A stretch of 64,000 bases of DNA from Frigoriglobus tundricola (GCF_013128195.2 NZ_CP053452.2:4898001-4962000), one strand, 5' to 3'; positions 36,701 through 46,032 are shown, counted from the stretch's first letter. Program-made: numbers and translations. Notes: generated from the letters alone by a model not told the origin.

Positions 36701-38753
36701 CGCCCGAACCCGCGCGGCGCGACTTCGGTTGCTGCTCGGGCTCGGCGGTGCTGTTGAGAGTGGGGTGGTCGGTGAACTCGACCGCGTCGCCGTCCGCCGC
36801 GTCGGCGCCCGCGATGTCGCTCGGGGGTTCGGGGGCGCCGAGCGGCACGCTCGCCGAACCGCCGGAGTTGGCGCCCGGTGCGGCCGGTTGGTCGGAGAAG
36901 ATGCTCGACGGCGCGGACGAGAGCGACACCGGGTCGCTACCGAGGTCCAGTTCGCCGAGGTCCACGGCGTCTGCGGGATCGGCCCCGAGATCGACCTCCG
37001 CGGCCGTTCGGGCATCGGCGAACAGATCGGACCCGCTCTGCTCCTGCCAGTCGGTCGCATCGGTCGCCGGGCCCTCGGGCGACGCTTCGAACAGGTCGGC
37101 CGGCAGCGGCTCGTCCGCCACGGTCAGATCGAACGCGCCATCGGCCGGGCCGGCGGTGAGCGTGCGGCCCACGCCCGGCTCTTCCACCCGCACCGAGGAC
37201 GACGAGTCCGCTCCGGTCGGCCCGATCGGCTCGCTCAGGTCCGCGAGGATGCTGGACGCGTCGCTCGAAAAGGCCGGGGCGGCGCCGTAGTCGGTCGCGT
37301 CGTCCTGCACCCGGCCCGAGGGCGCGTCGGGCCGGTCGTTCAGCCGCGTGGAGTCGAACAGCGGGTTGGCCAGCGGGTCCGGCATTTCGTGAATCGAATC
37401 GCCGTCGGCGCCCTCGCTCATCAGGAGCGTGCCGCTGTCGGGCACTTCGTCGGCCAGGGCCAGGTCTTCGAACACGTCCGGATCAGTGGTTTCCCCCGAC
37501 AAATCGGGGGCCGCCGCCTCGGTCGGGGCCGTTGCCGCGATCACGTCGGACCGTTCGGCGGGCAGCGCCGGCTCGGCTTGTGCGCCGGCGAGAATGTCCG
37601 AACTGTCCAGAACATCGGGCGAACCCAGGTCGAACGGCACCGACGCGGCCTCGGCCCCCGCGACCGGCTCGGCCGGGGCGGCCGCTGGCCCCGATTGGAT
37701 CGCGGAATCGAGCCAGCCGGACGCGGGCGCGACCGGAACGCCGGCACCGTCCACCGGCGGTGCAGAATCGCCTTCGGCCAACTCAATGAACTCGAACGAG
37801 GTCGCCTCGGCCGCCGGGTGCGTGGCGGTCGGGCGCGGCGGGATCGCGGCGTGTGCCGTGTTCGTGTCGTCGGGGACCGGCTGCGGGACCGGCGGCAAAT
37901 CGCCAAACGACTGCACCCCCGCCGGGAGCGTGAAGTCGAACGACGCGCGGGCCGCGGGCGGGGCGTCGGGGCGGACGACCGGGTGATCGAGCCAGCCCGA
38001 GGCCGGATCGACGGGTTCCAACTCGCCCACCGGCAGTTCCAGCTCCGCGATCGCCGGATCGCCCGTAAACGTGCCGGGCGGGGCCGTCGGCACTTCGGGG
38101 GGCGGCAGGAGCGTGGAGATGTCCGGCGTGCTGGGCGCACTCGGGGCCGGATTTTGGGACAGCGGCGGGAGGACGAAGGAGCCGGAACTGGGACCGGCCG
38201 GCACGGCCGACGGAACCCCCGGGCCGAGGACGAACGAACTCGGCGGGTCGGAGGAGGCGGCCGGTACGGTCAGATCCGGCACGCTGAACAGATCGGACGT
38301 CGGCTCGTCCGTTGGACGCGCCGCGCCACTGAGGATGGAGGACGCCGGTCCGTTCGACGGCGCCGGCGGCGCGAGTTCGATTCCGCTGTCCCCGGTGGTT
38401 TCGATCGCGAACGGCAGATCGAGTGCGTCATCGGCCGGAGCCGGGGGTTCGGGCAGGATCTCGGGGAGTTCGATAAAGTCGAACGACCCAGACCCACTGG
38501 GCGGTTTCGACGAGGCCGGGCGCGGCGGCAGGCTGACGTGGGGGGTACTTGCTCCGATCTCGTCCGGTTGTTCGACCGGCGGCAGGTCGCTGAAAGACCC
38601 CACGCCCTTGGGCAACTGGAAGTCGAACGAGGAGCGGCCGGTGTGCGGCCGCTCGGCCGCTCCGGCTGGTGTCCCGTCCGGCTTCGGGTCGGCCTTCGCC
38701 GGATCGGTCTTCGGGTCCGGGGGCGTCGGCATCGGGTCGTTGGGGTTGGACAT
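33783..38753 (-). CDS. Giant one-TM protein: low-complexity N-terminus, coiled coil and TPR tail
   Basis: 1656 residues. The first ~830 are acidic and Pro/Ala/Ser-rich with an internal repeat: SSFDFQLPKGVGSFSDLPPV (41-60) recurs as SFDFTLPAGVQSFGDLPPV (271-289), SFDFIELPE (90-98) as SFEFIELAE (319-327), and ASGWLD twice. A basic stretch leads to one TM helix (about 838-868, GGGLLVGAVLGAVLVGGASAGVYFSG). The outer part has long coiled coils (about 1180-1440) with near-repeats such as KLTDDNAAAVKKLKDDNAAEL, and ends in TPR-like helices. The first and last parts lie on opposite sides of the membrane. A scaffold role is an inference. Confidence 0.82.
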   Translation of the reverse strand: MSNPNDPMPTPPDPKTDPAKADPKPDGTPAGAAERPHTGRSSFDFQLPKGVGSFSDLPPVEQPDEIGASTPHVSLPPRPASSKPPSGSGSFDFIELPEILPEPPAPADDALDLPFAIETTGDSGIELAPPAPSNGPASSILSGAARPTDEPTSDLFSVPDLTVPAASSDPPSSFVLGPGVPSAVPAGPSSGSFVLPPLSQNPAPSAPSTPDISTLLPPPEVPTAPPGTFTGDPAIAELELPVGELEPVDPASGWLDHPVVRPDAPPAARASFDFTLPAGVQSFGDLPPVPQPVPDDTNTAHAAIPPRPTATHPAAEATSFEFIELAEGDSAPPVDGAGVPVAPASGWLDSAIQSGPAAAPAEPVAGAEAASVPFDLGSPDVLDSSDILAGAQAEPALPAERSDVIAATAPTEAAAPDLSGETTDPDVFEDLALADEVPDSGTLLMSEGADGDSIHEMPDPLANPLFDSTRLNDRPDAPSGRVQDDATDYGAAPAFSSDASSILADLSEPIGPTGADSSSSVRVEEPGVGRTLTAGPADGAFDLTVADEPLPADLFEASPEGPATDATDWQEQSGSDLFADARTAAEVDLGADPADAVDLGELDLGSDPVSLSSAPSSIFSDQPAAPGANSGGSASVPLGAPEPPSDIAGADAADGDAVEFTDHPTLNSTAEPEQQPKSRRAGSGEVAPPPAAAEGGAIDWDAAGLADDENATRGIQKDASLSALLSSLQDDSSELPTRTERPVARIGEDDGADGPVVTVDWLASSGEGSAVSEAQVAEAKAAPTKKSKDRKEKDKPEERSQKKRTAPARAEGGDEITRGKPAGSGADDSGEQPKRKSAPSPKKGGGLLVGAVLGAVLVGGASAGVYFSGLVPNSEKVTQAPFPPGGPGPGGPGPVRPGMPARPGLGGPAGRPAPADPKVEFNTGGTAKALELLNATAPSTTQDKAAAGYVRLFAKLQEAAKANAAIIAADDAELKQARTDLEAVLADTEAVKTADGEKTAVQAAVQLGVSYEVAGDLPKARQVFTDAMTKFPKHAAVFEALIDRLDAADKIGGTSLRTAPKLGPGDAQRVLLALSVLLADEPKAEDAPEPGLFYWKAVNQAAGGKYPEAIDLIGKAKAAHVTRARALAGRGLNPLTDPLEQMFARSCDELTAYWKLRGELYGNPAVAAAIKKDGVAKTLDALAKAEKDLDAAKADTAKLDKDLKALKDAADLRTKQYQANEAAANKKIVEVTEERDRLEAQARKLKEQVASAEEFGKGVADALKPAVTLPEKWAPADVVAGVKAAAARATGPDLKTLVPNAMMAVGGGGLAAGQLLDIADRLTKAEAAAKAATDKLAADTAKLKTAHAAAVAKLTDDNAAAVKKLKDDNAAELKKLTEKYVADAKQLTDAHAAALKKLTDDNAAAVKKLKDESEAALKAEQARTAAEKKAAADKDASFQKQLANAVTPAQAMDLWLPTLTDLRRPSDADPALAAAVKARESAAPGSEDAAKAYTVTGVALLLKGNLSGAKDAFQTARRGAAYEAAKGKAWAKAADAGLEAVDDPLAPYRQPVVIPPVDAKTATKALDTGILAYKAGRYDEAAAALADAAKNDPADPVAWYYLGAARWVRGDTKQAEKDFSQGAEREKVSPVPARVVSAALAPIQGTVRDALDRARP

Positions 38754-39686
38754 GGAGGCTGCTCCGTGCGGGCGAGAAGCCGCGGCGGAAGATCGGGTGG
38801 ACGCGACGCACCACGGACACGAGCGATCGTCGCGCTACTAGAGTGAGATGGTAACCGTTTCTGTGCCGGGTCGCGCGGCCCGTGCGTGTTTTTTTCTCGT
38901 TTTCCCGTTACGGTCGGCCGAATCGTCGGAAACTGTGGAAACTACGCACACTCGCCGGGTGGCAAGCAAAACGCAAACTGCCCCACTTCGGCAGTCGGAG
39001 CGGTCTTCTGATACAGGACCCGACGGTGTGTTTGCATTTTCGCTGGGGGGGGGCGAGGCGGCTGCCGAACCGGAGCGACTCCCAGAAAACAGGAAGCCCC
39101 CGGCGGGTTCATGTCTGGGGCGTCCAATCTTCTTTCCGATGTCCCGTAGCGAGCGAAAGTCCGGCGTTGGGTCGTGAAATCGTGGTCGGGCTGCCCGCAT
39201 TCTAACAGAGAATGCACGCGGACTGGGCGACGCAGCACACGGGGCGGTTCTTCTAGTGATTTTTTGTAAGCAAGAAAGGCCGGAATAACGGGGCTTTCAC
39301 TCAATTTGGGGGCCAGAAACACGCCACGGCACTACCCTTGCACTAGGTAGGAGCGAACGTCCTTCCGTCTGCACTCCAGCCCAACACCTGACGGCTCACA
39401 AAACACACGGGCTCCGGTTTCGCTCATCCGAGCGGACCACTTGCAGACGGCCGCAAGATCGATTACGATCCGCCCGCGCAGAACCGGTTCGGTCGCGTGA
39501 GATCCAAAAGGTCTCCGAGATTTCGGCTGCCAAAGGGAACGAGACTGACGAAACCAGAGCTTCACTGCTGAACGGTTTCTTTGGGACGTTGGGACGTGCG
39601 GATCGCTGTGACCCGTAAAACCGGTGGCGTGCCCACCAAACGTGCCTTACAGGGCAGGTGACTCTGTGCAACCGCTGTTCGATGCC
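38754..39686. other. Long intergenic region, nothing recognised
   Basis: 933 bp with lower GC than its neighbours. Open frames on both strands are short and without family patterns or convincing ribosome-binding sites. It contains the promoter of the giant minus-strand gene. No repeat or RNA fold was recognised by eye. Confidence 0.4.
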
Positions 39687-39863
39687 ATGTCTGCCAACAT
39701 GGTCCGCTCCGACCAAGAGGTCGTTGAGTTGGCCCTCCTGCTGCCGCTCTGGCAAGCGATGGAACTGGAAGCCGTTGCCAGCCGCCGCGGCATGACGACC
39801 GGCCAGATGCTCCGCCGGGTGATCGGTGAGATGCTCGCGGCCCAACCTGCTACGATTTCCTGA
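39687..39863 (+). CDS. Small helical protein, possible DNA-binding/antitoxin-like
   Basis: 58 residues: MSANMVRSDQEVVELALLLPLW, then a helix-turn-helix-like end (LEAVASRRGMTTGQMLRRVIGEML). The end resembles ribbon-helix-helix or short HTH regulators. The frame is open 21 codons upstream, so the start could be earlier (GTG 39666). No toxin partner is seen next to it. Reality as a gene rests on codon usage and the ordered helices. Confidence 0.5.
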   Translation: MSANMVRSDQEVVELALLLPLWQAMELEAVASRRGMTTGQMLRRVIGEMLAAQPATIS

Positions 39864-40084
39864 TCTTCGACCTCGATCGGCCGCCCCGGTCCTCCTCCTC
39901 TCGCCGGGGCCACAGACTGCCGTTTCTCGGTGCGTCTGCCATCTTCTCGGGATATTGTTGCCGGTTCGTACTGCGCACCGCCGCTGGCGTTTCGCCGTCG
40001 GCTTTCCGACCGGGCGAACTGCGGCTTGCACGGGCCGCCCGCTTCGGGTAACTACCCGCGTCCGATGAGTCGCGGGGGGCGGTC

Positions 40085-41365
40085 ATGCCGCTGTTGGAAG
40101 TTGAAGGGCTGGTAAAGTACTACGGCCGACGGGCGGTGGTGAACGGCGTGTCGTTCAACGTGGACGCCGGCGAGATCGTCGGTCTGCTGGGGCCGAACGG
40201 GGCCGGCAAGACCACCAGTTTCCGCATGGCAACCGGTCAGATCACGCCCAACGACGGCAAGGTGACCTTCAACGGCGAGGACGTCACGTCCTTACCCATG
40301 TACCAGCGGGCGCGGCGGGGGATGGGGTACCTGTCCCAAGAACCGAGCGTGTTCCGCAAGCTGTCGGTCGAGGGGAACCTCATCGCCATCCTCGAGGCCC
40401 TCCCGCGCAGCCGCAAGCTCGGCCGCAAGTTGACCCGCACCGAGCGCTGGGACCGGACCAACGAAGCGCTGAAGCGGTTCAAACTCGACGTGGTACGCAA
40501 GAACACCGCCGGGCGCTGCTCCGGTGGCGAGAAGCGCCGGCTCGAAATCGCCCGCTGCCTGGTCTGCGAACCGCTCTTGATTCTACTCGACGAGCCGTTT
40601 GCGGCGGTGGACCCGAAGACCACCGAGGACATCCGGGCGAACATCCGCGAACTGGCCGACGCCGGAATCGGCATTCTGATCACCGACCACAACGTGCGTG
40701 AGGTGTTCCGCACGGCCGACCGGGTGTACCTCATCACCGCCGGCAAGGTGGTCACCCGCGGCACCCCGATGGAACTGGTGAACGACCAGATCGCGATCGA
40801 CGCGTACCTGGGCCGCAGCTTCGAAGAGGACGGGTTCACCCGGCACTTCGACGCCCGCGGCAAAGTTTCGGGGCCGGGGCCGGTCGCGTCCCCGTCGCCT
40901 GTCTTTTCCGCGCCCCGGTCGTGGGCGTCGCCCGCACCCGCGGCACAGCCGGCCGCGCCGGAACCGGCCCTGCAAGCCCCGCCCGTGACGCCCGCGCCGG
41001 CGTTCCCGTCCGCGCCGCCGTCGCCGTTCGGGACGGGCACGCCCCCGCCCGCCGCCGCGCCGGCCGGCGGGTCCATGTCCGCCGTGCTGGAGCAGGAGAA
41101 GGTGCGCCGGGCCGTCGAGGGACTGGCCGACGCCCGGACGGTGCAGGCTTCGATGCTGGAACTGGCGTCGCGCGGCCTCGTGGCCGTTTCGAGCCTGCTC
41201 GACGCGATGGAGCGCCGCGACGCGACGCTCCGCCGCCGGGCGTTCGAGATGCTGGGCTTCGTCGCCAAGGAGTACGCGCCGTTCGACTACGACCCCGACG
41301 CCCCCGCGGAGGTCCGGTTGCGTCAGGTCGCCTACCTCCGTGCCCGTCTCGAGCGCCGCCGCTAA
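40085..41365 (+). CDS. lptB: LptB-like ABC transporter ATPase with C-terminal extension
   Basis: The first ~245 residues match LptB, the cytosolic ATPase that drives lipopolysaccharide export: Walker [11 protein letters not shown]-loop [17 protein letters not shown], signature CSGGEKRR, Walker [15 protein letters not shown] and switch His in [10 protein letters not shown]. LptB is normally about 240 residues. Here a Pro/Ala linker (about 260-325) joins an extra helical domain (about 330-426, with [25 protein letters not shown] and [17 protein letters not shown]). Other branched-chain-type ATPases are a less likely identity. Confidence 0.85.
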   Translation: MPLLEVEGLVKYYGRRAVVNGVSFNVDAGEIVGLLGPNGAGKTTSFRMATGQITPNDGKVTFNGEDVTSLPMYQRARRGMGYLSQEPSVFRKLSVEGNLIAILEALPRSRKLGRKLTRTERWDRTNEALKRFKLDVVRKNTAGRCSGGEKRRLEIARCLVCEPLLILLDEPFAAVDPKTTEDIRANIRELADAGIGILITDHNVREVFRTADRVYLITAGKVVTRGTPMELVNDQIAIDAYLGRSFEEDGFTRHFDARGKVSGPGPVASPSPVFSAPRSWASPAPAAQPAAPEPALQAPPVTPAPAFPSAPPSPFGTGTPPPAAAPAGGSMSAVLEQEKVRRAVEGLADARTVQASMLELASRGLVAVSSLLDAMERRDATLRRRAFEMLGFVAKEYAPFDYDPDAPAEVRLRQVAYLRARLERRR

Positions 41366-41456
41366 CGCGTCTCGTTGACCGTTTCACGTTCGGGACCGCG
41401 CCGTTGGATACAACGGCGGTGGTGCTTTCAACGTGCAACAGCCAACGAGAACCGTC

Positions 41457-41933
41457 ATGCCGTCCCCAGCCGAACTGGCCGATCTGTACCTCGCCGGCGC
41501 CGCCCAACTGCGGGCGGCGGTCGCCGGGATGACCCGCGAACAGCTCCTCGCGCGCCCGGTGGCCGGGAAGTGGAGCACGCTGGAGGTCGTTTGCCACCTC
41601 GCCGACTTCGACCCGATCCTGGTCGAGCGCATGAAGCGCATCATCGCCCTCTCCGCGGACGTGCCGCTCCTCCTGGCCGCCGACGAGAACCTGTTCGTGA
41701 AGGCGTTGCAGTACCACGAGCGGGACGTGGAAGAAGAACTGGCGGTGATCGACGCCACGCGCCGACAGATGGCGCGGATCATTCGCGGCCTTCAGCCGGA
41801 GCAGTTGCAGCTCACCGGCAACCACAACAAGAGGGGGCTCCAGACCCTGGAGAAGGTGATCCAGATGGCCATCGGCCACACCGGGCACCACCTCCCGTTC
41901 ATCGCCGAGAAGCGCAATGCACTGGGTGCGTAA
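41457..41933 (+). CDS. DinB-family protein
   Basis: 158 residues forming a four-helix DinB-like bundle. Metal-ligand histidines are seen in VVCHLADFDPILVERM, QYHERDVEEEL and GHTGHHLPFIAEKRNAL. Some DinB proteins are thiol transferases; the substrate here is unknown. ATG 41457 is taken as the start; an in-frame GTG lies 8 codons upstream. It begins 91 bp after lptB on the same strand. Confidence 0.88.
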   Translation: MPSPAELADLYLAGAAQLRAAVAGMTREQLLARPVAGKWSTLEVVCHLADFDPILVERMKRIIALSADVPLLLAADENLFVKALQYHERDVEEELAVIDATRRQMARIIRGLQPEQLQLTGNHNKRGLQTLEKVIQMAIGHTGHHLPFIAEKRNALGA

Positions 41934-42268
41934 CCCGCCGGTGTAATGCCGTTCGGGGTCAATAAGCCCCCTTTACGCGCCGATCTGGAACCCGGGTCAA
42001 TGGTCCGGCTTCCGATCGGCGCGTCGGCCGTTTTCACATCTCGCCCGCGCCACTGCGGGCAAAGCCACCGATGCTTATTTGTCTCTCCGGAACCCCGCCC
42101 GCGCGGGCGAGCCGCCGATCAACATCAATCCGCGTCGGCCCTCCACCGTCGAAGAAGTACGTACCCACCCGCCAGACGAGACGCGATTTCGCGCGAACCG
42201 GGAAGTTCCATATCAATCCGCCCGGTCCGGGGAGATAGATGGGTGGGACACGCACGCACGGGAGACCG
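41934..42268. other. Intergenic region upstream of the ECF sigma gene
   Basis: 335 bp. No repeat or RNA is recognised. GAAC-containing patches occur (for example around 42190-42210) but no ECF-type promoter can be assigned with confidence. Confidence 0.35.
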
Positions 42269-43930
42269 ATGAGCCGGGCACTTCAAACGCTCCGCCTGTT
42301 AACCGCGGAGCCCGACCAGTCGGACGGGCAACTGCTGGAGGCCTACGCCGCCCGCCGGGACGGGGCCGCGTTCGCCGAACTGGTGCGCCGCCACGGCCCG
42401 ATGGTCTGGGGCGTGTGTCGCCGGGCCTTACCGAACCGACAGGACGCGGAGGACGCGTTCCAGGCCACCTTCCTGGTGCTGGTCCGCAAGCCCGGTGCGG
42501 TTCGGCCGCCGGACCGAGTCGGGAACTGGCTGCACGGGGTCGCCGTGCGGACCGCGCAGAAGGCCGGCAAGGTCGTCTCCCGCCGGCGCGAGCACCAGGT
42601 CGAGTCCCTCCCCGAACCGGAGACGGTCGCCGAGGGCATCTGGCACGACCTGGTCCCGGTCCTCGACCGGGAGGTGGCCCGGCTGCCGGAAAAGTACCGA
42701 CTGCCGGTGGTCCTGTGCGATCTGGAAGGAAGCACCCGGCGGGAGGCCGCGGCCCGTCTCGGCTGGCCCGAGGGGACCGTCGCCGGGCGGCTCGCGCTGG
42801 GTCGGGCCATGCTCGCCCGGCGGCTCGCCCGTCACGGGTTGGCGGTCTCGGGCGGGGTTCTGGCCACGGTGCTGTCCGGGCCGAGCGCCCGCGCCGTGGC
42901 GCCCGCGCAACTGTTTGGTTCAACGATCCGGACGGCCGCGGGCGGGGCGTTCCGTCCCGGGGTCACCGTACTCGCAGAAGAGGTACTCCGCGCCATGTCA
43001 GCGACCCGATTCATCGCCCTCGCCGCGGTCGTCGTTGTGGCGGCGATTGGTGGCGGCATGGCCCTTTGGGCACAGCCGATACCCGGTGACCGCCCGTCGG
43101 CGGTTCCCGTGAAACGAGCACCGGCACCGGCAAAAGCGAAGGACCGGACCGTGGACATTGCGTGGGGTCAGGAGGTGAACGGGCTGCAAGCCGGGGTCGG
43201 GTTCGCCCCGGCACGAAGCAGACCGTACCAGGTCGGCGAGACGGTCACGCTGGCGGTCTTCCTGCGGAACGTCAGCGGCCGGGAGATGACGTTCGAATAC
43301 GCGGACGGCTTCCTGTACGAGGAGCCGCCCACGGTGGTGGACGCCGCGGGCAAGCCCGTGAGCGTGTCGTACGAGGCCATCGGCGGGGAGCGGATCCGGC
43401 GCCGGCAGAAGCTGACCCTGGCCGCCGGGGAGGTGGTGGAAGTCGAGCGGACCCAGCGGCTGCTCTCGCCGGACCGTGGCAGAAGAGCCGAACCGCCGAC
43501 AATCTACGTCGGCCCCGGTCGGTACAAGGTGAGCTTCTCCGGCGTTCCGCCCCACGACAAGCCCGCGCCGGCCGCTCGACTCTCGACCGGACAGATCGAC
43601 ATGGAAGTCGTGGTCGAGACGCTGACCCCGGTCTTCGGTCAAGACGGCTGGCGGTTCGCGGCGACGTACCTGAACACGACGACGGCCGTCGCGGACCTGC
43701 CGACGCTTCTGCGCGAGTCGTCTATCGTGCTGGACGGGAAAACGTACCCGCGTCAGATCCTGAAATTCGCCGGGAACTCGAAATTGCCTCCGGGGGAACG
43801 GTGGGCCTTCTCCGTCGGGGCCGTGGAGTACCTCGGCCGGGACTTTGTCCTGGGGGAGGGGAAGCACACGTTGACGCTCAAGTTCGGGGGACAGGAGTTC
43901 GGGCCGGTGGAGTTCGAGTGGCGGAAGTGA
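42269..43930 (+). CDS. ECF sigma factor fused to a TM helix and exported beta domain
   Basis: 553 residues from ATG 42269. Region 2 (about 25-90: LVRRHGPMVWGVCRRALPNRQDAEDAFQATFLVLVR) and region 4 (about 130-195: LPEKYRLPVVLCDLEGSTRREAAARLGWPEGTVAGRLALGR) are those of planctomycete ECF sigma factors. A linker leads to a TM helix (about 248-268, FIALAAVVVVAAIGGGMALWA) and a ~280-residue outer beta domain ending in GGQEFGPVEFEWRK. Joining sigma domains and an outer domain in one chain suggests membrane-held control. No separate anti-sigma gene is next to it. Confidence 0.88.
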   Translation: MSRALQTLRLLTAEPDQSDGQLLEAYAARRDGAAFAELVRRHGPMVWGVCRRALPNRQDAEDAFQATFLVLVRKPGAVRPPDRVGNWLHGVAVRTAQKAGKVVSRRREHQVESLPEPETVAEGIWHDLVPVLDREVARLPEKYRLPVVLCDLEGSTRREAAARLGWPEGTVAGRLALGRAMLARRLARHGLAVSGGVLATVLSGPSARAVAPAQLFGSTIRTAAGGAFRPGVTVLAEEVLRAMSATRFIALAAVVVVAAIGGGMALWAQPIPGDRPSAVPVKRAPAPAKAKDRTVDIAWGQEVNGLQAGVGFAPARSRPYQVGETVTLAVFLRNVSGREMTFEYADGFLYEEPPTVVDAAGKPVSVSYEAIGGERIRRRQKLTLAAGEVVEVERTQRLLSPDRGRRAEPPTIYVGPGRYKVSFSGVPPHDKPAPAARLSTGQIDMEVVVETLTPVFGQDGWRFAATYLNTTTAVADLPTLLRESSIVLDGKTYPRQILKFAGNSKLPPGERWAFSVGAVEYLGRDFVLGEGKHTLTLKFGGQEFGPVEFEWRK

Positions 43931-43971
43931 CGGACCCAGCGGAGCGGGCCGGGCGTCCGCGCCGCGGCACT

Positions 43972-44994
43972 TGCAACAACTGTTCGATTCAACGATCCGG
44001 ATGACCGCAGGTGGAGCGTTCCGTCTTGGGGTCACCGCACACGCAGAAGGAGTACGACGCGCCATGTCAGCGACAAGGCTTATCACTCTCGCAGCGCTCG
44101 GCGTTGCGGTCACGGTTGGTGGCGGCGTGGCCCTCTGGGCGCGGCCGACACCCGGCGACCCGCCTGCGGCTCCCGAGAAACCGGCGCCGGCACCGGCGAA
44201 GGCAAAGGAACTGGCTGTGGACGTCGCATGGGGTAAGGAGGTGAACGGGCTGCAAGCCGGGGTCGGGTTCGCCCCGGGCCGAAAGGGACCGTACCGGCTC
44301 GGCGATACGGCCACGTTCGTGATCCTCCTGCGGAACGTCAGCAGCCCGGCGGTGACGTTCGATTACACGGATTACTACCTGTACCATCACCGGCCCGCAG
44401 TGGTGAACGCCGCGGGCAAGCCGGTGCCAGTGTCGCAGGCACCACCCTTGGCCGGGGAGTATGAGCCAAAGAAGTTGACCCTGGCCACTGGGGAGGTGGT
44501 GGAACTCGGGCGGACCGAGCAGATCCTGGCGCCGGCCCGTGACACGGAACCCGAAAAGCCGACACTTTACGTCGGCCCCGGTCGGTACAAGGTGAGCTTC
44601 TCCGGCATTCCGCCCTACGACAAGCCCGCGCCGGCCGCTCGACTCTCGACCGGGCAGATCGACCTTGAAGTCGTGGTCGAGACGCTGACCCCGGTCTTCG
44701 GGCAGGACGATTGGCGGTTCGAGGCGACGTACTGGAACACGACGGGGGCCGTCGTGGACCTGCGGAAACTTCTGCGCGAGTCGTCCATCGTGCTCGACGG
44801 GAAAACTTACCCGCGGCGGCTCATGGACTTCGGCGGGTACTTTAAAATGCCTCGGGGGGTTATGGTGGCGCGTCGCAGTCGGGGCAGAGGAGTACCTCAA
44901 ACCGGACTTTGTCCTCGGGGAAGGGAAACACACGTTGACGCTCAAGTGCGGGGGACAGGAGTTCGGGCCGGTGGAGTTCGAGTGGCGAAAGTGA
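43972..44994 (+). pseudogene. Tandem partial copy of the sigma-fusion outer domain, frameshifted
   Basis: The DNA repeats the upstream gene from its linker on: QLFDSTIRMTAGGAF against QLFGSTIRTAAGGAF, then the same TM helix and outer domain, with about three quarters of residues shared. The sigma domains were not copied. Near 44855, at a run of six G, the frame slips; the correct frame continues GAEEYLKPDFVLGEGKHTLTL and ends at 44994 like the parent. A product starting at 44064 (MSATRLITLAAL) would be a stand-alone membrane-anchored domain if the shift is a sequencing error. Confidence 0.75.
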
Positions 44995-45028
44995 CGGGAC
45001 TGTTACACCTTATCGTCTGCGAACCACT

Positions 45029-45058
45029 CGGTTCCTGGTTCGAGTCCAGGTCGGGGAG
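45029..45058 (+). other. tRNA 3'-half fragment (T-arm plus acceptor strand), probable attachment-site scar
   Basis: Bases 45034-45050 fold as a perfect T-arm: stem CCTGG, loop TTCGAGT, stem CCAGG. The acceptor strand TCGGGGA and a discriminator G (45051-45058) follow, then a T-run. The anticodon and D arms upstream do not fold, and no matching TCCCCGA is present, so this is not a whole tRNA. Such fragments are left by elements that integrate into tRNA genes. Confidence 0.5.
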
Positions 45059-45147
45059 TTTTTGGTCTCAACTCGAACCAATGATGGCAGCCGAGTCCAG
45101 GGTACATTGAGGCCCGCGACTACCTGCAAGTGTTGACAATGCGCCCG

Positions 45148-46032
45148 TTAACCTCTGGCGGAAACTAATCCAAGGAAGTTGGAGACCACGATCGACTCTT
45201 CCACGAGTCGGGTTACCAGCACCAGATGCGCGACTGGCGGTTCTCCTGTCAGCCGGCGATACCGGACTCCCTGCACACGTACTTGAGCCACTGACTCGGG
45301 CACAACCGACACACCCATCCCGGCCGCCACCAGATTGGCAACGGATGTCAATTGCGGTGCGACCGATCCCAGAACCGGCTCGAATCCGGCCCGTCGGCAA
45401 GCCTCCATGATCGCGTCGAAAAATCCCGGCCCGGCCGTTCGCGGGAACAGCACCAGCGGTTCGCCGGCCAGAGCTGCAAAGGGAATGCTCGAAGACCTAG
45501 CGAGCCGGTGGGCGGCCGGAAGCACCGCCATCATCGCCTCCGCGCCGAGATCACGAACTCTCATCCCCTCCGGATTAGAACGCCCAGGACGGACGAAGGC
45601 CGCATCTAGGTCTCCGGTCATCAATCGTTCGATCAGGTCGGCCGTTGGTGCCTCTTCCAGCGTCAAATCCACATGGGGGTACCTCCGACGAAAATCGCGA
45701 ATCGCAGCGGGAACCTCGGGCCGAAACGCAGCCGAGCCAGTGAACCCAACCCGGAGCCGTCCATACTCGCCCCGGCTTGCCCGCTGCGCCGTCCGCGCGG
45801 CTCGGTTCGCCTGATCGAGAACGGCCCGCGCCTCGGGCAGGAATGCTTCCCCGACGCGGGTGAGTTCGACGCCGTGGGGGAGCCGACGGAACAGAGAGGC
45901 ACCGAGTTCCTTCTCCAGGTCGCGAATCTGCTGACTCAGCGGCGGTTGGCCGATGCCGACGCGAAGGGCTGCCCGAGTGAAGTTCAGTTCCTCGGCGACG
46001 GCAATGAAGTAGCGGAGGTGGCGGAGTTCCAT
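45148..46032 (-). CDS. LysR-family transcription regulator
   Basis: 294 residues from ATG 46032. The winged HTH is MELRHLRYFIAVAEELNFTRAALRVGIGQPPLSQQIRDLEKELG, the standard LysR start. The effector-binding domain follows (RLRVGFTGSAAFRPEVPAAI, VDLTLEEAPTADLIERL, DAAFVRPGR, GMGVSVVPESVA). It points away from the short-chain dehydrogenase gene at 49.7 kb, with only two nested IS elements between them. In the original order it was probably the divergent regulator of that gene. The frame upstream of 46032 has no conserved sequence. Confidence 0.93.
   Translation of the reverse strand: MELRHLRYFIAVAEELNFTRAALRVGIGQPPLSQQIRDLEKELGASLFRRLPHGVELTRVGEAFLPEARAVLDQANRAARTAQRASRGEYGRLRVGFTGSAAFRPEVPAAIRDFRRRYPHVDLTLEEAPTADLIERLMTGDLDAAFVRPGRSNPEGMRVRDLGAEAMMAVLPAAHRLARSSSIPFAALAGEPLVLFPRTAGPGFFDAIMEACRRAGFEPVLGSVAPQLTSVANLVAAGMGVSVVPESVAQVRVQGVRYRRLTGEPPVAHLVLVTRLVEESIVVSNFLGLVSARG

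Noticed and set aside
36729..38846. A 705-codon + strand frame opposite the giant protein
   Set aside because: Composition is Arg/Gly only, with no motifs; it mirrors the low-complexity coding strand.
45001..45058. A complete tRNA gene
   Set aside because: Only the T-arm and 3' acceptor strand fold. The expected anticodon stem mispairs and no 5' acceptor partner is present.
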